Source of the DNA: an uncultured Prevotellaceae bacterium
GTDB taxonomy: Bacteria > Bacteroidota > Bacteroidia > Bacteroidales > Bacteroidaceae
Length of the DNA stretch: 64,000 nt
Direction of reading: 5' to 3'
Assembly (NCBI GenBank): GCA_947307015.1
Contig: CAMZHV010000009.1
Location: 1-64,000, forward strand
Positions 51,093-61,000 of the stretch are shown piece after piece. The notes beneath the pieces were generated by a model. It had not been told where the DNA came from, did not search any database, and saw nothing but the letters and a program-made list of their open reading frames with translations. Position 1 is the stretch's first letter, and each line of letters opens with the position of its first letter. The position numbers and the translations under genes are program-made.

Positions 51093-52541
51093 TCAGAAGT
51101 GACTGGAACCGTCGAAACAGTGGGTGCAAACCTTACATTTGGGCAGCCCGATGGACTTGATGAGAATCTCAAGGGTGTTGAAGCGCAGGGAGGTTAGGCC
51201 GAGGCGGCGACCCATCTCAGTGACCATAGCGCGATATTTCTCCGAATCGGTCTTGGCGTACTCCTGCAGGATTTCATGGGGCGTCGAACCTTCGGCACCT
51301 ATACCGCCAGGAGTCTTGTCGCGGTCGTTTTCGAGATCGTGAATCACCTGACGCGTGAGCAGTTCCATATCGCTCTTGGAAGCGGAGAAGTTGAGGAAGG
51401 GACAGCCGTAGATGAGAGGCGGACAGGCTATGCGCATGTGTACCTCCTTGGCACCGAGGTCAAAGAGACCGCGAACGTTGTCACGTAGCTGTGTGCCGCG
51501 TACGATGCTGTCGTCACAGAACAGGCAGCGCTGCCCCTGGAGGGCGTCGCGGTTGGGGATGAGTTTCATCTTCGCCACGAGGTCGCGTGTGAGCTGGTTG
51601 CCAGGCATGAAGGAACGCGGCCAGGTAGGCGTATATTTCGAGATGGCACGGCGGTAAGGCGCGCCGATGCCTTCGGCATAACCCGTAGCCATGCCTACGC
51701 CAGAGTCAGGAATACCACTGACGGAATCCACCTTGGTGTCGTCCTGCTGTCCCATGAGCACACCACAGGTGTGACGCATCGCCTCCACATTACGACCCTC
51801 GTAAGTGGACGTGGGGAAACCATAGTAGACCCAGAGGAAAGAGCAGACCTGCATCTCCTCTTCGGGTTGGCGCAACTGCTCAATACCGTCGGCACGGAGA
51901 CGGATGATCTCACCGGGGCCGACGAAACCTGTGACCTCATAGCCAAGGTTGGGGAAGGCAGAGCTCTCGGAGGTCACGGCGTAGGCACCATCGCGATGTC
52001 CGATGACGATGGGCGTACGTCCAAGGCGGTCGCGGGCTGCGATGATACCATCCTCGGTGAGGATGAGCATCGAACAGGAACCTTTCACTTTGCGATAGAC
52101 GTTCTCTATGCCGTCGACAAATGTCTTGCCGCGTGCAATGAGCAACGTGATGAGCTCCGTGGGATTAGTCTTGCCACTGGACATCTCTGAAAAATGGTCG
52201 CCCTCGTCAAGCAGTTCGCGCGTGAGTTCGTCAAGGTTGTTGATCTTCGCCACGGTGACGACAGCCATCTTGCCGAGGTGGGAATTGACCATGATGGGCT
52301 GCGGGTCGGTGTCGGAGATAACGCCAATACCGCTGTTGCCGGGGAAGCGCTGCAGCTCAGCCTCGAAACGCGTGCGAAAATACTGGTTCTCAAGGTTGTG
52401 AATGCTGCGATAGAAGCCTTTCTCGGCAGAGTAGGTGGCAAGACCGCCACGTTTTGTGCCGAGGTGCGAGTTATAGTCAGTCCCGTAATAGAGGTCTGTG
52501 ATACAGGGTTCTGTTGCGATGGTTCCAAAAAAGCCGCCCAT
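51093..52541 (-). CDS. PurF-like amidophosphoribosyltransferase paralogue lacking the N-terminal Cys
   Basis: 482 residues. The N-terminal Ntn-hydrolase domain starts MGGFFGT where PurF enzymes have MCGIFG, so the glutaminase nucleophile Cys is Gly; TKRGGLATY and DRLGRTPIVIGHRDGAY remain. The PRTase half has VSGIPDSG, the PRPP loop CLFCDDSIVRGTQ and Cys residues (ACPPLIYGC, KCKVCTHCF) suited to an iron-sulfur cluster. PurF makes phosphoribosylamine from PRPP and glutamine. Without Cys it could use ammonia only or have another job. Relatives with the same MGGFFG start exist in Bacteroidota, as far as I recall, so the loss is probably ancestral. It lies downstream of trkH with 83 bp between them. 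Confidence 0.85.
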   Translation of the reverse strand: MGGFFGTIATEPCITDLYYGTDYNSHLGTKRGGLATYSAEKGFYRSIHNLENQYFRTRFEAELQRFPGNSGIGVISDTDPQPIMVNSHLGKMAVVTVAKINNLDELTRELLDEGDHFSEMSSGKTNPTELITLLIARGKTFVDGIENVYRKVKGSCSMLILTEDGIIAARDRLGRTPIVIGHRDGAYAVTSESSAFPNLGYEVTGFVGPGEIIRLRADGIEQLRQPEEEMQVCSFLWVYYGFPTSTYEGRNVEAMRHTCGVLMGQQDDTKVDSVSGIPDSGVGMATGYAEGIGAPYRRAISKYTPTWPRSFMPGNQLTRDLVAKMKLIPNRDALQGQRCLFCDDSIVRGTQLRDNVRGLFDLGAKEVHMRIACPPLIYGCPFLNFSASKSDMELLTRQVIHDLENDRDKTPGGIGAEGSTPHEILQEYAKTDSEKYRAMVTEMGRRLGLTSLRFNTLEILIKSIGLPKCKVCTHCFDGSSHF

Positions 52542-52581
52542 TATTGTGAGTTTAAAGTTTAATGTTTAGAGTCAATTCTTT

Positions 52582-52621
52582 CGTTATATCGTTATAACGT
52601 TATTTCGATATTTCGTATTAT
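52582..52621. repeat. Five-unit 8-bp array between trkH and the PurF-like gene
   Basis: CGTTATAT, CGTTATAA, CGTTATTT, CGATATTT, CGTATTAT: five tandem octamers with degenerate ends. It fills half of the spacer. Confidence 0.7.
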
Positions 52622-52624
52622 AAT

Positions 52625-54082
52625 TTATCTGTCCATCCAGAAGGAGCGGGTGAAGATGACGACAACGCTGACGATTTCGAGACGTCCCATGAGCATGAGT
52701 AGCGAGAGAAGCCACTTCACAACGCCTGGGAGAATGGCCCATGACATCGTGGGACCTATTTCAAGACCGAGCGTGGGGCCAACATTGCTGGCACAGCTCA
52801 AGGCGATGGTGAACGAGTTGGTGCTGTCGATGCCAATCACCGTCATGATGAAATAGGTGACGAAACAGAGTATGAAATAGAGACCTGAAAAGGCCAAGAG
52901 TGTCGTCTGCTTGGACGTTGGCAGTGCTACGCCATTGACTTTGACAGGCAGCACGGAGCGGGGATGCAGGACGTGCTTGATTTCGTTACGGATAACTTCC
53001 AACACCATCACGCCACGTACACATTTGAAGCCGCCAGCCGTGGAGCCTGAGCAGCCGCCGAAGAACATGAGCACGGAGAGCACGACCCACGTGATGTGCG
53101 GCCATTGGCCAGCATCGTCGTTAAAGACGCCCGTCGTGGTGGCGAAGGACACGACCTGAAAGAGGCTGTAGCGGAGGGCGTCAGCAAAATTATAGTCGCA
53201 GGAGTGCATCAGCGTGATGAGGATGAAGATGGTGGCCACGGTGATGAGGGACAGGAAGAGGCGCAGTTCGGAGTTGCGGAAGAACTCACGGAAGCGACGT
53301 TTCCATATTGTCATATAAAGCAGCGTAAAGCTGACGCCCGAGATGAGCATGAAGAAGATGGCCGTGTAGTCGATGGCAGCATTATGATAGAAGCCTGTGC
53401 TGTCGTTATGCGTAGCGAAACCGCCTGTGGCCGTGACCGTCATGGCGTAGTTGACGCAGTCAAAAGCACTCATGCCTTCGAGATAGAAGAGCACGGCGCA
53501 GACTACGGTGAGCATCAGGTAGATACCCCAAATCCATTTGGCCTGTGTGCCTAAGCGGGGGTGCATCTTACTGCGCAGGGGCCCCGTAGCCTCAGCAGAG
53601 AATACCTTGACGCTTCCGCCGATGAGCGAAGGGATGACGGCGATGGTGAAGAATACAATCCCGAGGCCGCCTATCCACTGTGTCATCGAACGCCAGAAAA
53701 GGAGGCCGTGGGGCAGACGCTCCACATCATCGATAAGCGACGCACCCGTGGTAGTGAAGCCAGACATGGTCTCGAAGTAGGCGTCCGTGGGGCTGAGCAG
53801 GCAACGGCTGGCAAGGAAGGGTATCGCTCCGAAGGCGCTGAAAACAATCCACGACAGCGTCACGACGAGATAGGCGTCGCGACGGTTGAGGTAGTTCGTC
53901 GTGTCGCGACCGATACACTGTAGGATGTTGGAAAAGATGAAGGTTAGCGCTATGGCAAAGCCAAAAGCGCTACTGTCAGACTCGCGATAGAACAACGACA
54001 TCAATGCGCAGACTCCCATCATCACTGCCTCAAAGAAGAGGAGCTGACCAAGAATCTTGCAAAGAAGTTTCCAGTTGATCAT
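52625..54082 (-). CDS. trkH: TrkH-family potassium uptake channel subunit
   Basis: 485 residues with ten or more membrane helices arranged as four M1-P-M2 units. Selectivity-filter-like segments are visible: SGFTTTGASL, TATGGFATH, FATTTGVFND and CASNVGPTLG. TrkH forms the K+ pathway and normally needs the cytoplasmic NAD/ATP-binding TrkA, which is not adjacent here. It starts 11 bp after sulP and probably shares its transcript. Confidence 0.92.
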   Translation of the reverse strand: MINWKLLCKILGQLLFFEAVMMGVCALMSLFYRESDSSAFGFAIALTFIFSNILQCIGRDTTNYLNRRDAYLVVTLSWIVFSAFGAIPFLASRCLLSPTDAYFETMSGFTTTGASLIDDVERLPHGLLFWRSMTQWIGGLGIVFFTIAVIPSLIGGSVKVFSAEATGPLRSKMHPRLGTQAKWIWGIYLMLTVVCAVLFYLEGMSAFDCVNYAMTVTATGGFATHNDSTGFYHNAAIDYTAIFFMLISGVSFTLLYMTIWKRRFREFFRNSELRLFLSLITVATIFILITLMHSCDYNFADALRYSLFQVVSFATTTGVFNDDAGQWPHITWVVLSVLMFFGGCSGSTAGGFKCVRGVMVLEVIRNEIKHVLHPRSVLPVKVNGVALPTSKQTTLLAFSGLYFILCFVTYFIMTVIGIDSTNSFTIALSCASNVGPTLGLEIGPTMSWAILPGVVKWLLSLLMLMGRLEIVSVVVIFTRSFWMDR

Positions 54083-54093
54083 AAACGCTTACA

Positions 54094-55803
54094 TTATTTC
54101 GTCTGCGACAACACCTGACGGGCACGTTCGAGGGCGAGATTGATGTGCGGCAGGATATTCTCCTCGCCGACGATGGTGCCGAAGTCGTTGCGCATCAGCA
54201 CCTCATGAACCTTTGGATTGACACCCGAGAGGATCACATGAATGCCTTGCTGGCGGGACATCTGCACGAGGTTCTCCAAGTTGTGCATACCCGTGGAGTC
54301 GACGAAGGGCACCTTACGCATTCGGATGATTCTCACTCTCGGGCGGGTCGGCATACGTCCCATGATTTCTTCGAAGCGATTGGCAATGCCGAAGAAGAAG
54401 GGACCATTGATCTCATAAACCTCGCAGCCGTCGGGAATCTTGAAGTGTTCGAGGTTTGTGGCCTTGAAGTCTACCTCGGAGGCAGGATCAATCTCGTCGG
54501 TAAGCACACTGACCTGCGTCGTTTCGGCCATTCGCCGCATACAGAGCAGGCAGGCAAGCATCAGGCCGACCTCGATAGCCACAGTGAGGTCGAAGATGAC
54601 GGTGAGCAGGAAGGTGATGAGCAGCACGGAGATGTCCGACTTGGGATTCTTCAACAACTGACGGAAAGTGCGCCAACCGCTCATGTTGTACGCCACGACG
54701 ACAAGCACACCAGCCAGGCAGGCCATGGGGATGTATTGGGCGTAGGGCATGAGTATCAAGAAGATGAGCAGGAGCACGACAGCGTGGATGATGCCAGCCA
54801 CAGGCGTGCGACCACCATTATTGATGTTGGTCATCGTGCGAGCTATAGCACCAGTGGCAGGTATACCGCCGAAGAGCGGCGTGACGAGATTGGCGACACC
54901 CTGTGCGATAAGCTCCTGATTGGAGTTGTGACGGTCGCCTATGACACCATCAGCTACGGTGGCCGACAGCAACGACTCGATAGCGCCTAAGACGGCGATG
55001 GTCACGGCAGGAGCGAAGAGCGAGCGCACAACTTCCCACGACAGAGCAGGCACGGCGGGAGCGGGCAGCGCAGCGTTGATGCGGAAGCGGTCGCCAATGG
55101 TGTCAACGTGTTCGGCAAGGCCGTAACTCTTGAGGATGAGCACGGCGACGGTCATCACCAGAATGGCGATGAGCGAGCCGGGCAGTTTGTTGATTGCGGA
55201 GAGATGGCCATTGACGTATTTCACGCGGTTGACATACGGCCAGCAAGTGATGATGAACACGGAGCCGAGACCGACGATGGCGCTCCACAGGTCGATACTT
55301 CCGAAGTTCTGGACATAACATACCCATTTGGAGATGAAATCGGAAGGCACGTCGCCATTGATAGTCAGGCCGAAAAGGTCTTTGACCTGCGTCGTGAAGA
55401 TGGTCAGCGCGATACCGCTCGTGAAACCGACGACGATGGGATATGGGATGTACTTGATGATGGTGCCTAAACGGAAAAGACCTAACATAATAAGGAACGC
55501 GCCCGCGAGGAGCGTAGCAATCATCAAGCCTTGCATTCCATATTGCTCAACGATACCGGCGATGATGACGATAAAAGCGCCTGTGGGACCGCCAATCTGC
55601 ACCTTGGAACCACCAAGCAACGAGATCAGGAGTCCTGCCACGATGGCCGTGATGATACCCTGCTCGGGCGTCACGCCGGAAGCGATACCGAAAGCAATGG
55701 CCAACGGCAACGCCACAATGCCGACAATGATGCCGGAAAGGAGGTCTTTGATAAATGTTTCCTTGTTGTAGTCCTTCAGAGTCTCCAGAAAAGCTGGTTT
55801 CAT
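54094..55803 (-). CDS. SulP-family anion transporter with STAS domain
   Basis: 569 residues. The transmembrane part has the SulP hallmarks (DLLSGIIVGIVALPLAIAFGIASGVTPEQGIITAIVAG, GGPTGAFIVI, NPKSDISVLLITFLLTVIFDLTVAIEVGL). The C-terminal STAS domain (about 445-560) reads YEINGPFFFGIANRFEEI and VPFVDSTGMHNLENL. It may carry sulfate or bicarbonate; the substrate is not determinable. I chose the ATG at 55803; an in-frame ATG at 55845 lies upstream of the -7 box. Confidence 0.92.
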   Translation of the reverse strand: MKPAFLETLKDYNKETFIKDLLSGIIVGIVALPLAIAFGIASGVTPEQGIITAIVAGLLISLLGGSKVQIGGPTGAFIVIIAGIVEQYGMQGLMIATLLAGAFLIMLGLFRLGTIIKYIPYPIVVGFTSGIALTIFTTQVKDLFGLTINGDVPSDFISKWVCYVQNFGSIDLWSAIVGLGSVFIITCWPYVNRVKYVNGHLSAINKLPGSLIAILVMTVAVLILKSYGLAEHVDTIGDRFRINAALPAPAVPALSWEVVRSLFAPAVTIAVLGAIESLLSATVADGVIGDRHNSNQELIAQGVANLVTPLFGGIPATGAIARTMTNINNGGRTPVAGIIHAVVLLLIFLILMPYAQYIPMACLAGVLVVVAYNMSGWRTFRQLLKNPKSDISVLLITFLLTVIFDLTVAIEVGLMLACLLCMRRMAETTQVSVLTDEIDPASEVDFKATNLEHFKIPDGCEVYEINGPFFFGIANRFEEIMGRMPTRPRVRIIRMRKVPFVDSTGMHNLENLVQMSRQQGIHVILSGVNPKVHEVLMRNDFGTIVGEENILPHINLALERARQVLSQTK

Positions 55804-55831
55804 AATTATGTTTCGCTGAATGATTCGGGTG

Positions 55832-55839
55832 CAAAGATA
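55832..55839 (-). promoter_or_regulatory. -7 box of the sulP-trkH operon
   Basis: Reverse-strand TATCTTTG, leader about 25 nt. Confidence 0.55.
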
Positions 55840-55912
55840 CGGCAAAAGTCCATTTTTTAGCCATCAGACGCATAAAATCCGACGAAAATGTGTGCTTTCT
55901 TGATTTATTCTG

Positions 55913-55920
55913 TATCTTTG
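55913..55920 (+). promoter_or_regulatory. -7 box of the POT transporter gene
   Basis: TATCTTTG, leader about 50 nt, most of which is the 8-bp array at 55933-55972. Divergent from the sulP promoter. Confidence 0.55.
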
Positions 55921-55932
55921 TGCCCGAAAAAC

Positions 55933-55972
55933 GTTAAAAAGTATAATTGTATAATTGTAAAATCGTAAAATT
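55933..55972. repeat. Five-unit 8-bp array in the leader of the POT gene
   Basis: GTTAAAAA, GTATAATT twice, GTAAAATC, GTAAAATT: five tandem octamers each starting GT. It ends 5 bp before the ATG. Confidence 0.72.
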
Positions 55973-55977
55973 TAACT

Positions 55978-57504
55978 ATGTTTGAGAACCAACCGAGAGG
56001 TCTATGGGCACTGGCCCTGGCCAACACAGGCGAGCGCTTCGGCTACTACACGATGCTCGCCGTCTTCGCGCTGTTCCTGCAAGCCAACTTCGGCTTTGCC
56101 ACCGGCACGGCAAGTACCATCTACTCCACGTTCCTCATGCTCGTGTACTTCCTGCCCGTCATCGGAGGTATCGCTGCCGACCGCTTCGGCTTCGGCCGTA
56201 TGGTGACGACGGGCATTCTCATCATGTTTGTCGGCTACCTCCTGCTCTCCATTCCCCTCGGAGGCAACGGGTTGGCGATTGCCGTGATGGCTATAGCCCT
56301 GCTGTTAGTGAGCTTGGGCACGGGTCTTTTTAAGGGCAACTTGCAGGTCATGGTAGGCCGCTTGTACGATGAGCCGCAGTTCGCATCTCGTCGCGACTCA
56401 GGCTTCTCGCTGTTCTACATGGCCATCAATATCGGTGCGATGTTCGCCCCGACAGCTGCCATCGGTATCATGAACTGGGCACAGAACGACCTCGGTATCA
56501 GCGAGTCCGACTCCTACCACTTCGCCTTCGCCGTGGCTTGCGCATCGCTTATTGTCAGCATCTGCATCTACTATGCTTTCCGCAGCTGGTTCAGTCACGT
56601 GTTGGCAGGTGAAGGCAAGAAGGACGAGAAGGCACAGGTGGTTGACACGCTGACGCCCGCCGAGACCAAGGAGCGCATCATCTGCCTCTGCCTCGTCTTC
56701 GCCGTCGTCATCTTCTTCTGGATGGCCTTCCATCAGAACGGCCTCACACTGACTTTCTTTGCCCGCGACTACACGCAGACTTCTTCCGAAGGTCTTCAGT
56801 CTATGATGTTTGACGTGACGAATCTCGTCGCTGCCATCTTCATCGTCTACGGTCTGTTCAGCCTGTTCCAGAGCAAGAGTATGAAGGGCAAGGGCATCGC
56901 TGGCCTCGTCGTGGCCGTGGCTGCCGGTTTCCTCATTTATAAGTTCAATGCCCTCAGTGGTAGCGTGGACGTGAAGGCTCCTATCTTCCAACAGTTTAAT
57001 CCCTGCTTCGTGGTGATGCTGACACCCGTGAGTGTCGGTGTCTTCAGCTGGCTGGCTAAGAAGAACCTGGAACCCAGCAGTCCCAAGAAGATCGGTCTCG
57101 GTATGTTGGTTGCTGCCTGCGGCTTCTTCATCATGATTGGTGCGTCCATCGGTCTGTTGGCACCAGACGCACAGACAGCAGCCATCGAAAGCGGCGCTGA
57201 CGTAGCCCGTGTATCGGCTAACTGGCTCGTTTCCACCTATCTGGTGCTGACCTTCGCCGAGCTGCTTCTTTCCCCCATCGGCATCTCGTTCGTCTCGAAA
57301 GTCGCACCGCCGAAATATGCCGGTCTCATGATGGGTCTGTGGTTCGCTTCTACGGCTATCGGCAACTTCCTCGTGCAGATCCCCGGTCTGCTGTGGGGAG
57401 CCAACGTCCAACTCGTCTACATTTGGGCTGTACTCGCAGGCATCTGCCTCGTCAGCGCCCTCTTCATCTTCTCCATCCTTAAGAAATTGGAGCGCGTCTC
57501 ATGA
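55978..57504 (+). CDS. POT/PTR2-family oligopeptide:proton symporter
   Basis: 508 residues with 12-14 membrane helices. The family motifs are visible: NTGERFGYYTM (the ExxERF region), GTGLFKGNLQVMVGRLY and FSLFYMAINIGAMFAP. The first Glu of ExxERFxYY is Asn here, a change in the proton-coupling motif. POT proteins import di- and tripeptides. A C-terminal helix pair ends in LKKLERVS. The stop overlaps the purN start by 4 bp, so the two are cotranscribed without obvious functional link. Confidence 0.88.
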   Translation: MFENQPRGLWALALANTGERFGYYTMLAVFALFLQANFGFATGTASTIYSTFLMLVYFLPVIGGIAADRFGFGRMVTTGILIMFVGYLLLSIPLGGNGLAIAVMAIALLLVSLGTGLFKGNLQVMVGRLYDEPQFASRRDSGFSLFYMAINIGAMFAPTAAIGIMNWAQNDLGISESDSYHFAFAVACASLIVSICIYYAFRSWFSHVLAGEGKKDEKAQVVDTLTPAETKERIICLCLVFAVVIFFWMAFHQNGLTLTFFARDYTQTSSEGLQSMMFDVTNLVAAIFIVYGLFSLFQSKSMKGKGIAGLVVAVAAGFLIYKFNALSGSVDVKAPIFQQFNPCFVVMLTPVSVGVFSWLAKKNLEPSSPKKIGLGMLVAACGFFIMIGASIGLLAPDAQTAAIESGADVARVSANWLVSTYLVLTFAELLLSPIGISFVSKVAPPKYAGLMMGLWFASTAIGNFLVQIPGLLWGANVQLVYIWAVLAGICLVSALFIFSILKKLERVS

Positions 57505-58070
57505 ACATCGCCATCTTCGTGTCGGGCAGCGGCACCAACTGCGAGAATATCATCCGTTATTTCCAGGGATCGGAAAGCGTCAGCACGGCACTCGTCGTGA
57601 GCAACCGTGCTGACGCCTACGCCCTTGAACGTGCCAAGCGGTTGGGGGTTCCAGCTGCCATCGTGCCCAAGGCACAACTCAACGACCCGGACATCATCCT
57701 GCCGCTCTTGCAGGAGTTCCGCATCGATTTCATCGTCCTCGCCGGCTTCCTGCCCCTGATTCCCGACTTCCTCATCGACGCTTTCCCGCGCCGCATCGTG
57801 AACATCCACCCCGCCCTACTGCCCAAGCATGGCGGTAAGGGTATGTGGGGTCATCATGTCCACGAGGCGGTGAAGGCAGCGGGCGACACCGAAACGGGCA
57901 TCACCGTCCATTATGTCAGCCCGGTGTGCGACGGCGGCGAAATCATCGCCCAGTTCTCTACGCCTGTCAGTCCCGACGACACACCTGACACCATTGCCGA
58001 CAAGGTTCATGTGCTGGAAATGGCTCACTTCCCGCAGGTCTTAGAGCAAGTCTTTGAACAATTGAATTAG
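57501..58070 (+). CDS. purN: Phosphoribosylglycinamide formyltransferase
   Basis: 189 residues. The first strand and folate/GAR-binding motif are IAIFVSGSGTNCENI. The catalytic triad is N101 (RIVNIHPALLP), H103 and D144 (VCDGGEII). It transfers formyl from 10-formyltetrahydrofolate to GAR in purine synthesis. Normal length. Convergent with the GH127 gene, 12 bp apart, and without an obvious hairpin between them. Confidence 0.95.
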   Translation: MNIAIFVSGSGTNCENIIRYFQGSESVSTALVVSNRADAYALERAKRLGVPAAIVPKAQLNDPDIILPLLQEFRIDFIVLAGFLPLIPDFLIDAFPRRIVNIHPALLPKHGGKGMWGHHVHEAVKAAGDTETGITVHYVSPVCDGGEIIAQFSTPVSPDDTPDTIADKVHVLEMAHFPQVLEQVFEQLN

Positions 58071-58082
58071 AAAATAAAGCAA

Positions 58083-61000
58083 TTACCTCACGGCGACCTT
58101 CCGATGACCGACGATATTAACGCCGGAATGGAGGGTTGGACGGGCTACGCCGTCAAGGCCATAGATGCGGGCTGCGGAAGCTTCGGGTGCAGCAGCTGTG
58201 ATGGCGGTGGCATTCTCGAAATCAGCCACGCTTTCATAGAAACCGATATTCTTGATTACAGAGGAACCGGTGGTGCTGGTAAGACCGAAGATGGTCTGTC
58301 CCTGGCACACGGAGAAGCGGTCGCCCGTGTTGTTGGCATCAAGGTTGCTGCGCGTCATATCCCACGCCACGATGAGATCTCCGTCAGTGGCCACGCGCGT
58401 CGTTGTCGGTGCCACCTGCGAACCCTTGTTCACGCCGTTGAGCCACCAGAGGTAGCTGGCACCACTGGAACGGGAGAGGTTGTTTCCCTTGACAATGAGG
58501 AACTTCTGCGCAGCATTAATCTCGTAGTCATTGTGCTGCCAGTCGAGCATGAGCGCTACATTATTCGACCCCGAGGCACGCACGGTGATGGAGTTCGCTT
58601 CATTGTCATAGCTGATATTCGACTGCGCCACACGATTAGGATCGCCCGTCACCCAGTCCTCGGCGCGAAAAATGTAGCTCAAATCATTATAATCCTTGAC
58701 GAGACGTACATAGTAGAGTCCGGGGATGGGCGTCGTGGACGAGGCCGTGAGGCGGAAAGTGATCTCGCTCTTCGGTGTACCGTCGGCCTTCAGCATCAGT
58801 TCGGTGGGTATGGGCAACTCCAGATTATAGAAACCCTTGCTGTCCTGACCCTTGAACGATGAGGCAACGGTGATATCGGCAATCTTGGTGCCGTCGATGG
58901 AGACAAAGCCCTGACGCCCCTTGTCGGCTGTGGTCAGGCGCAGCATGATGGCAAGTCCTTGGGTGAGGCCGTCGGGGTTGCTGAGAACATACTGGATAAA
59001 GCCGTTGGCACGTGCGTCGCGGTAGGTCTCTCCGTTGTAGCTTCCCGTCGATGAATCGCTGCTGTATTTATATTGATGTCCAGCCTCGCTCTGTTGTTCA
59101 CCCGTAGCCACGAAGTCCAGCGTGCGCGCATTGAGGGCAGCTGCCTCTGCATCGGCACGTCCCATATCGCTCTGCATGTAATCTTCTGCCGTAGCCTGAT
59201 ACCAATAGCAGGCATAGCGGGCATGATGAATGCCGAAGAAAGGCTCCAGCGTCAGCGTTGTCCACTGGCCCTTCGACTGCTCGCTGGCGGCCTCGATGGT
59301 GAAATGCAGACGGGTAGGATCGGCAGGGGTGATGCGGCCGAGGACGTCGGCGCGGTCGCCGATGAGCAACGGCGCACTGCTCAGGTCCTTGGAGCTGGCG
59401 CGGCTACCGGGAGCGTGATCCATACGTCCCTCACCGCCATATTCATTCTGCAGGCGCTCATACTCCAGTCCTGTCTCCTGCGCTTCGGCTTCCGTGGCGG
59501 CAGTTGTCTTGGCTGCAAGCAACACGGGGCCGAACTTGAAGGCGATATAATCCTTGAGGCCAGGGCACTCCTCATAACGCACGGTCATCGGCAGCCACAG
59601 GGTGATGCGGTCGCCCTCTGCCCATTCGCGGTTGATGCTGACGTATGAGGCAACGCCCTCGGTGACAGCTGTTTCTATGGTTTCACCATTCACCTTGACA
59701 GCATATTCAGCGCCAGCCCATGCCGGATGACGCAAGGCAATAGTATATGAACCTGCGCGCGTGACCGTCAGCTCCGTGACGGCGGACAATGGGGTCGGTG
59801 CATCGCTGCGTGAGGCGTCGATATAGGGGAACAGCGTCTCCTGACGGATGCCAAAGCTCTCGCTCTTGAGCTCGCTCGGCACGAAGAGGTTAACATAAAG
59901 CGTCGACGTGCCCTCATGCGTGTAAATGAAATGGCCGTACTTGGAATGGTTCTCCATACCTGTGCCGACACAGCACCACATTCCTTGGTTCACCTGCGAA
60001 TAGATGCGGTAGCCCTGGGGACGCAACGTGGTGAAATAGACGTAACCGCCTGTCTGTGGGTCGCGTGTCGAGAGTATATGGTTCAACATCGTACCCTCGT
60101 AGAAGTCTGTATAGCGGGCTTCATGGGTGTCGTCGAAAAGCGCTTCGGTGAGTTTCAGCATGTTATTGGAGTTGCACGATTCGGGACCATCGATATCGTT
60201 GATGTAACGCTGACCGTTGGCGATGTCGAAGAAATGCTCCGACGTGGAGTTGCCGCCGATGCAGACGGTACGGTGTGTGGCAACATCATCCCAGAAATTG
60301 AACACGGCCGTGCGGTAGGTGTTCATGTTGGCAGATGGCTTGGCCTTGGCATACTGCTTCCACACGCGCTCGAAACCGATGAACTTAGGCACCTGCGTAT
60401 TAGCGTGCTGGTTGTCGAGGAAATGGGTGTTGTAAGGCGTGCCTTGCATACCATTGATCTCATACTGATGGCTGTAGCGCTTGGCTGCCTCCAAATATTT
60501 CATATCATTGAAGAGGACGAAAGCATCTGCCAGCGTCTCGTTCATGCCGCCGTGTTCCCAACCGAGGACGGCCTGCATATCTGACTCCGAGAGCTTGGAG
60601 ATGACATTGACAGCCCAATCGGCAAGCCCATGGAAACATTCGCGTGCCGTCTCATTGCCACCATAAACCCATGCGTCGCGCAGGCCGGCCAGCACCTTGT
60701 GCTGACAATAGAAAGGCACCCAACCGCCATACTTGCGGAACTCCGTCAAATCGTTGGCATAGAGTCCCGTCCACACCTGATTGATGGGCTGTCCGCCGAT
60801 GAAGCCGCGCAGGCCCGTCGTGTTGGAGGCATAGGCATCTTGACAATCCTTGAGGACTTCGACGCAGTAGTCCAAACGTTCCTTCAGACTGGCACGCAGC
60901 GCCTCATCGCGCTCGGCAGCATAGGCCATAGCGAGGGCTGAGAGGTAATGACCGCCGACGTGACCTTCGAGACTCCAGTCGCTCAAGCCCCAGTTCGAGA

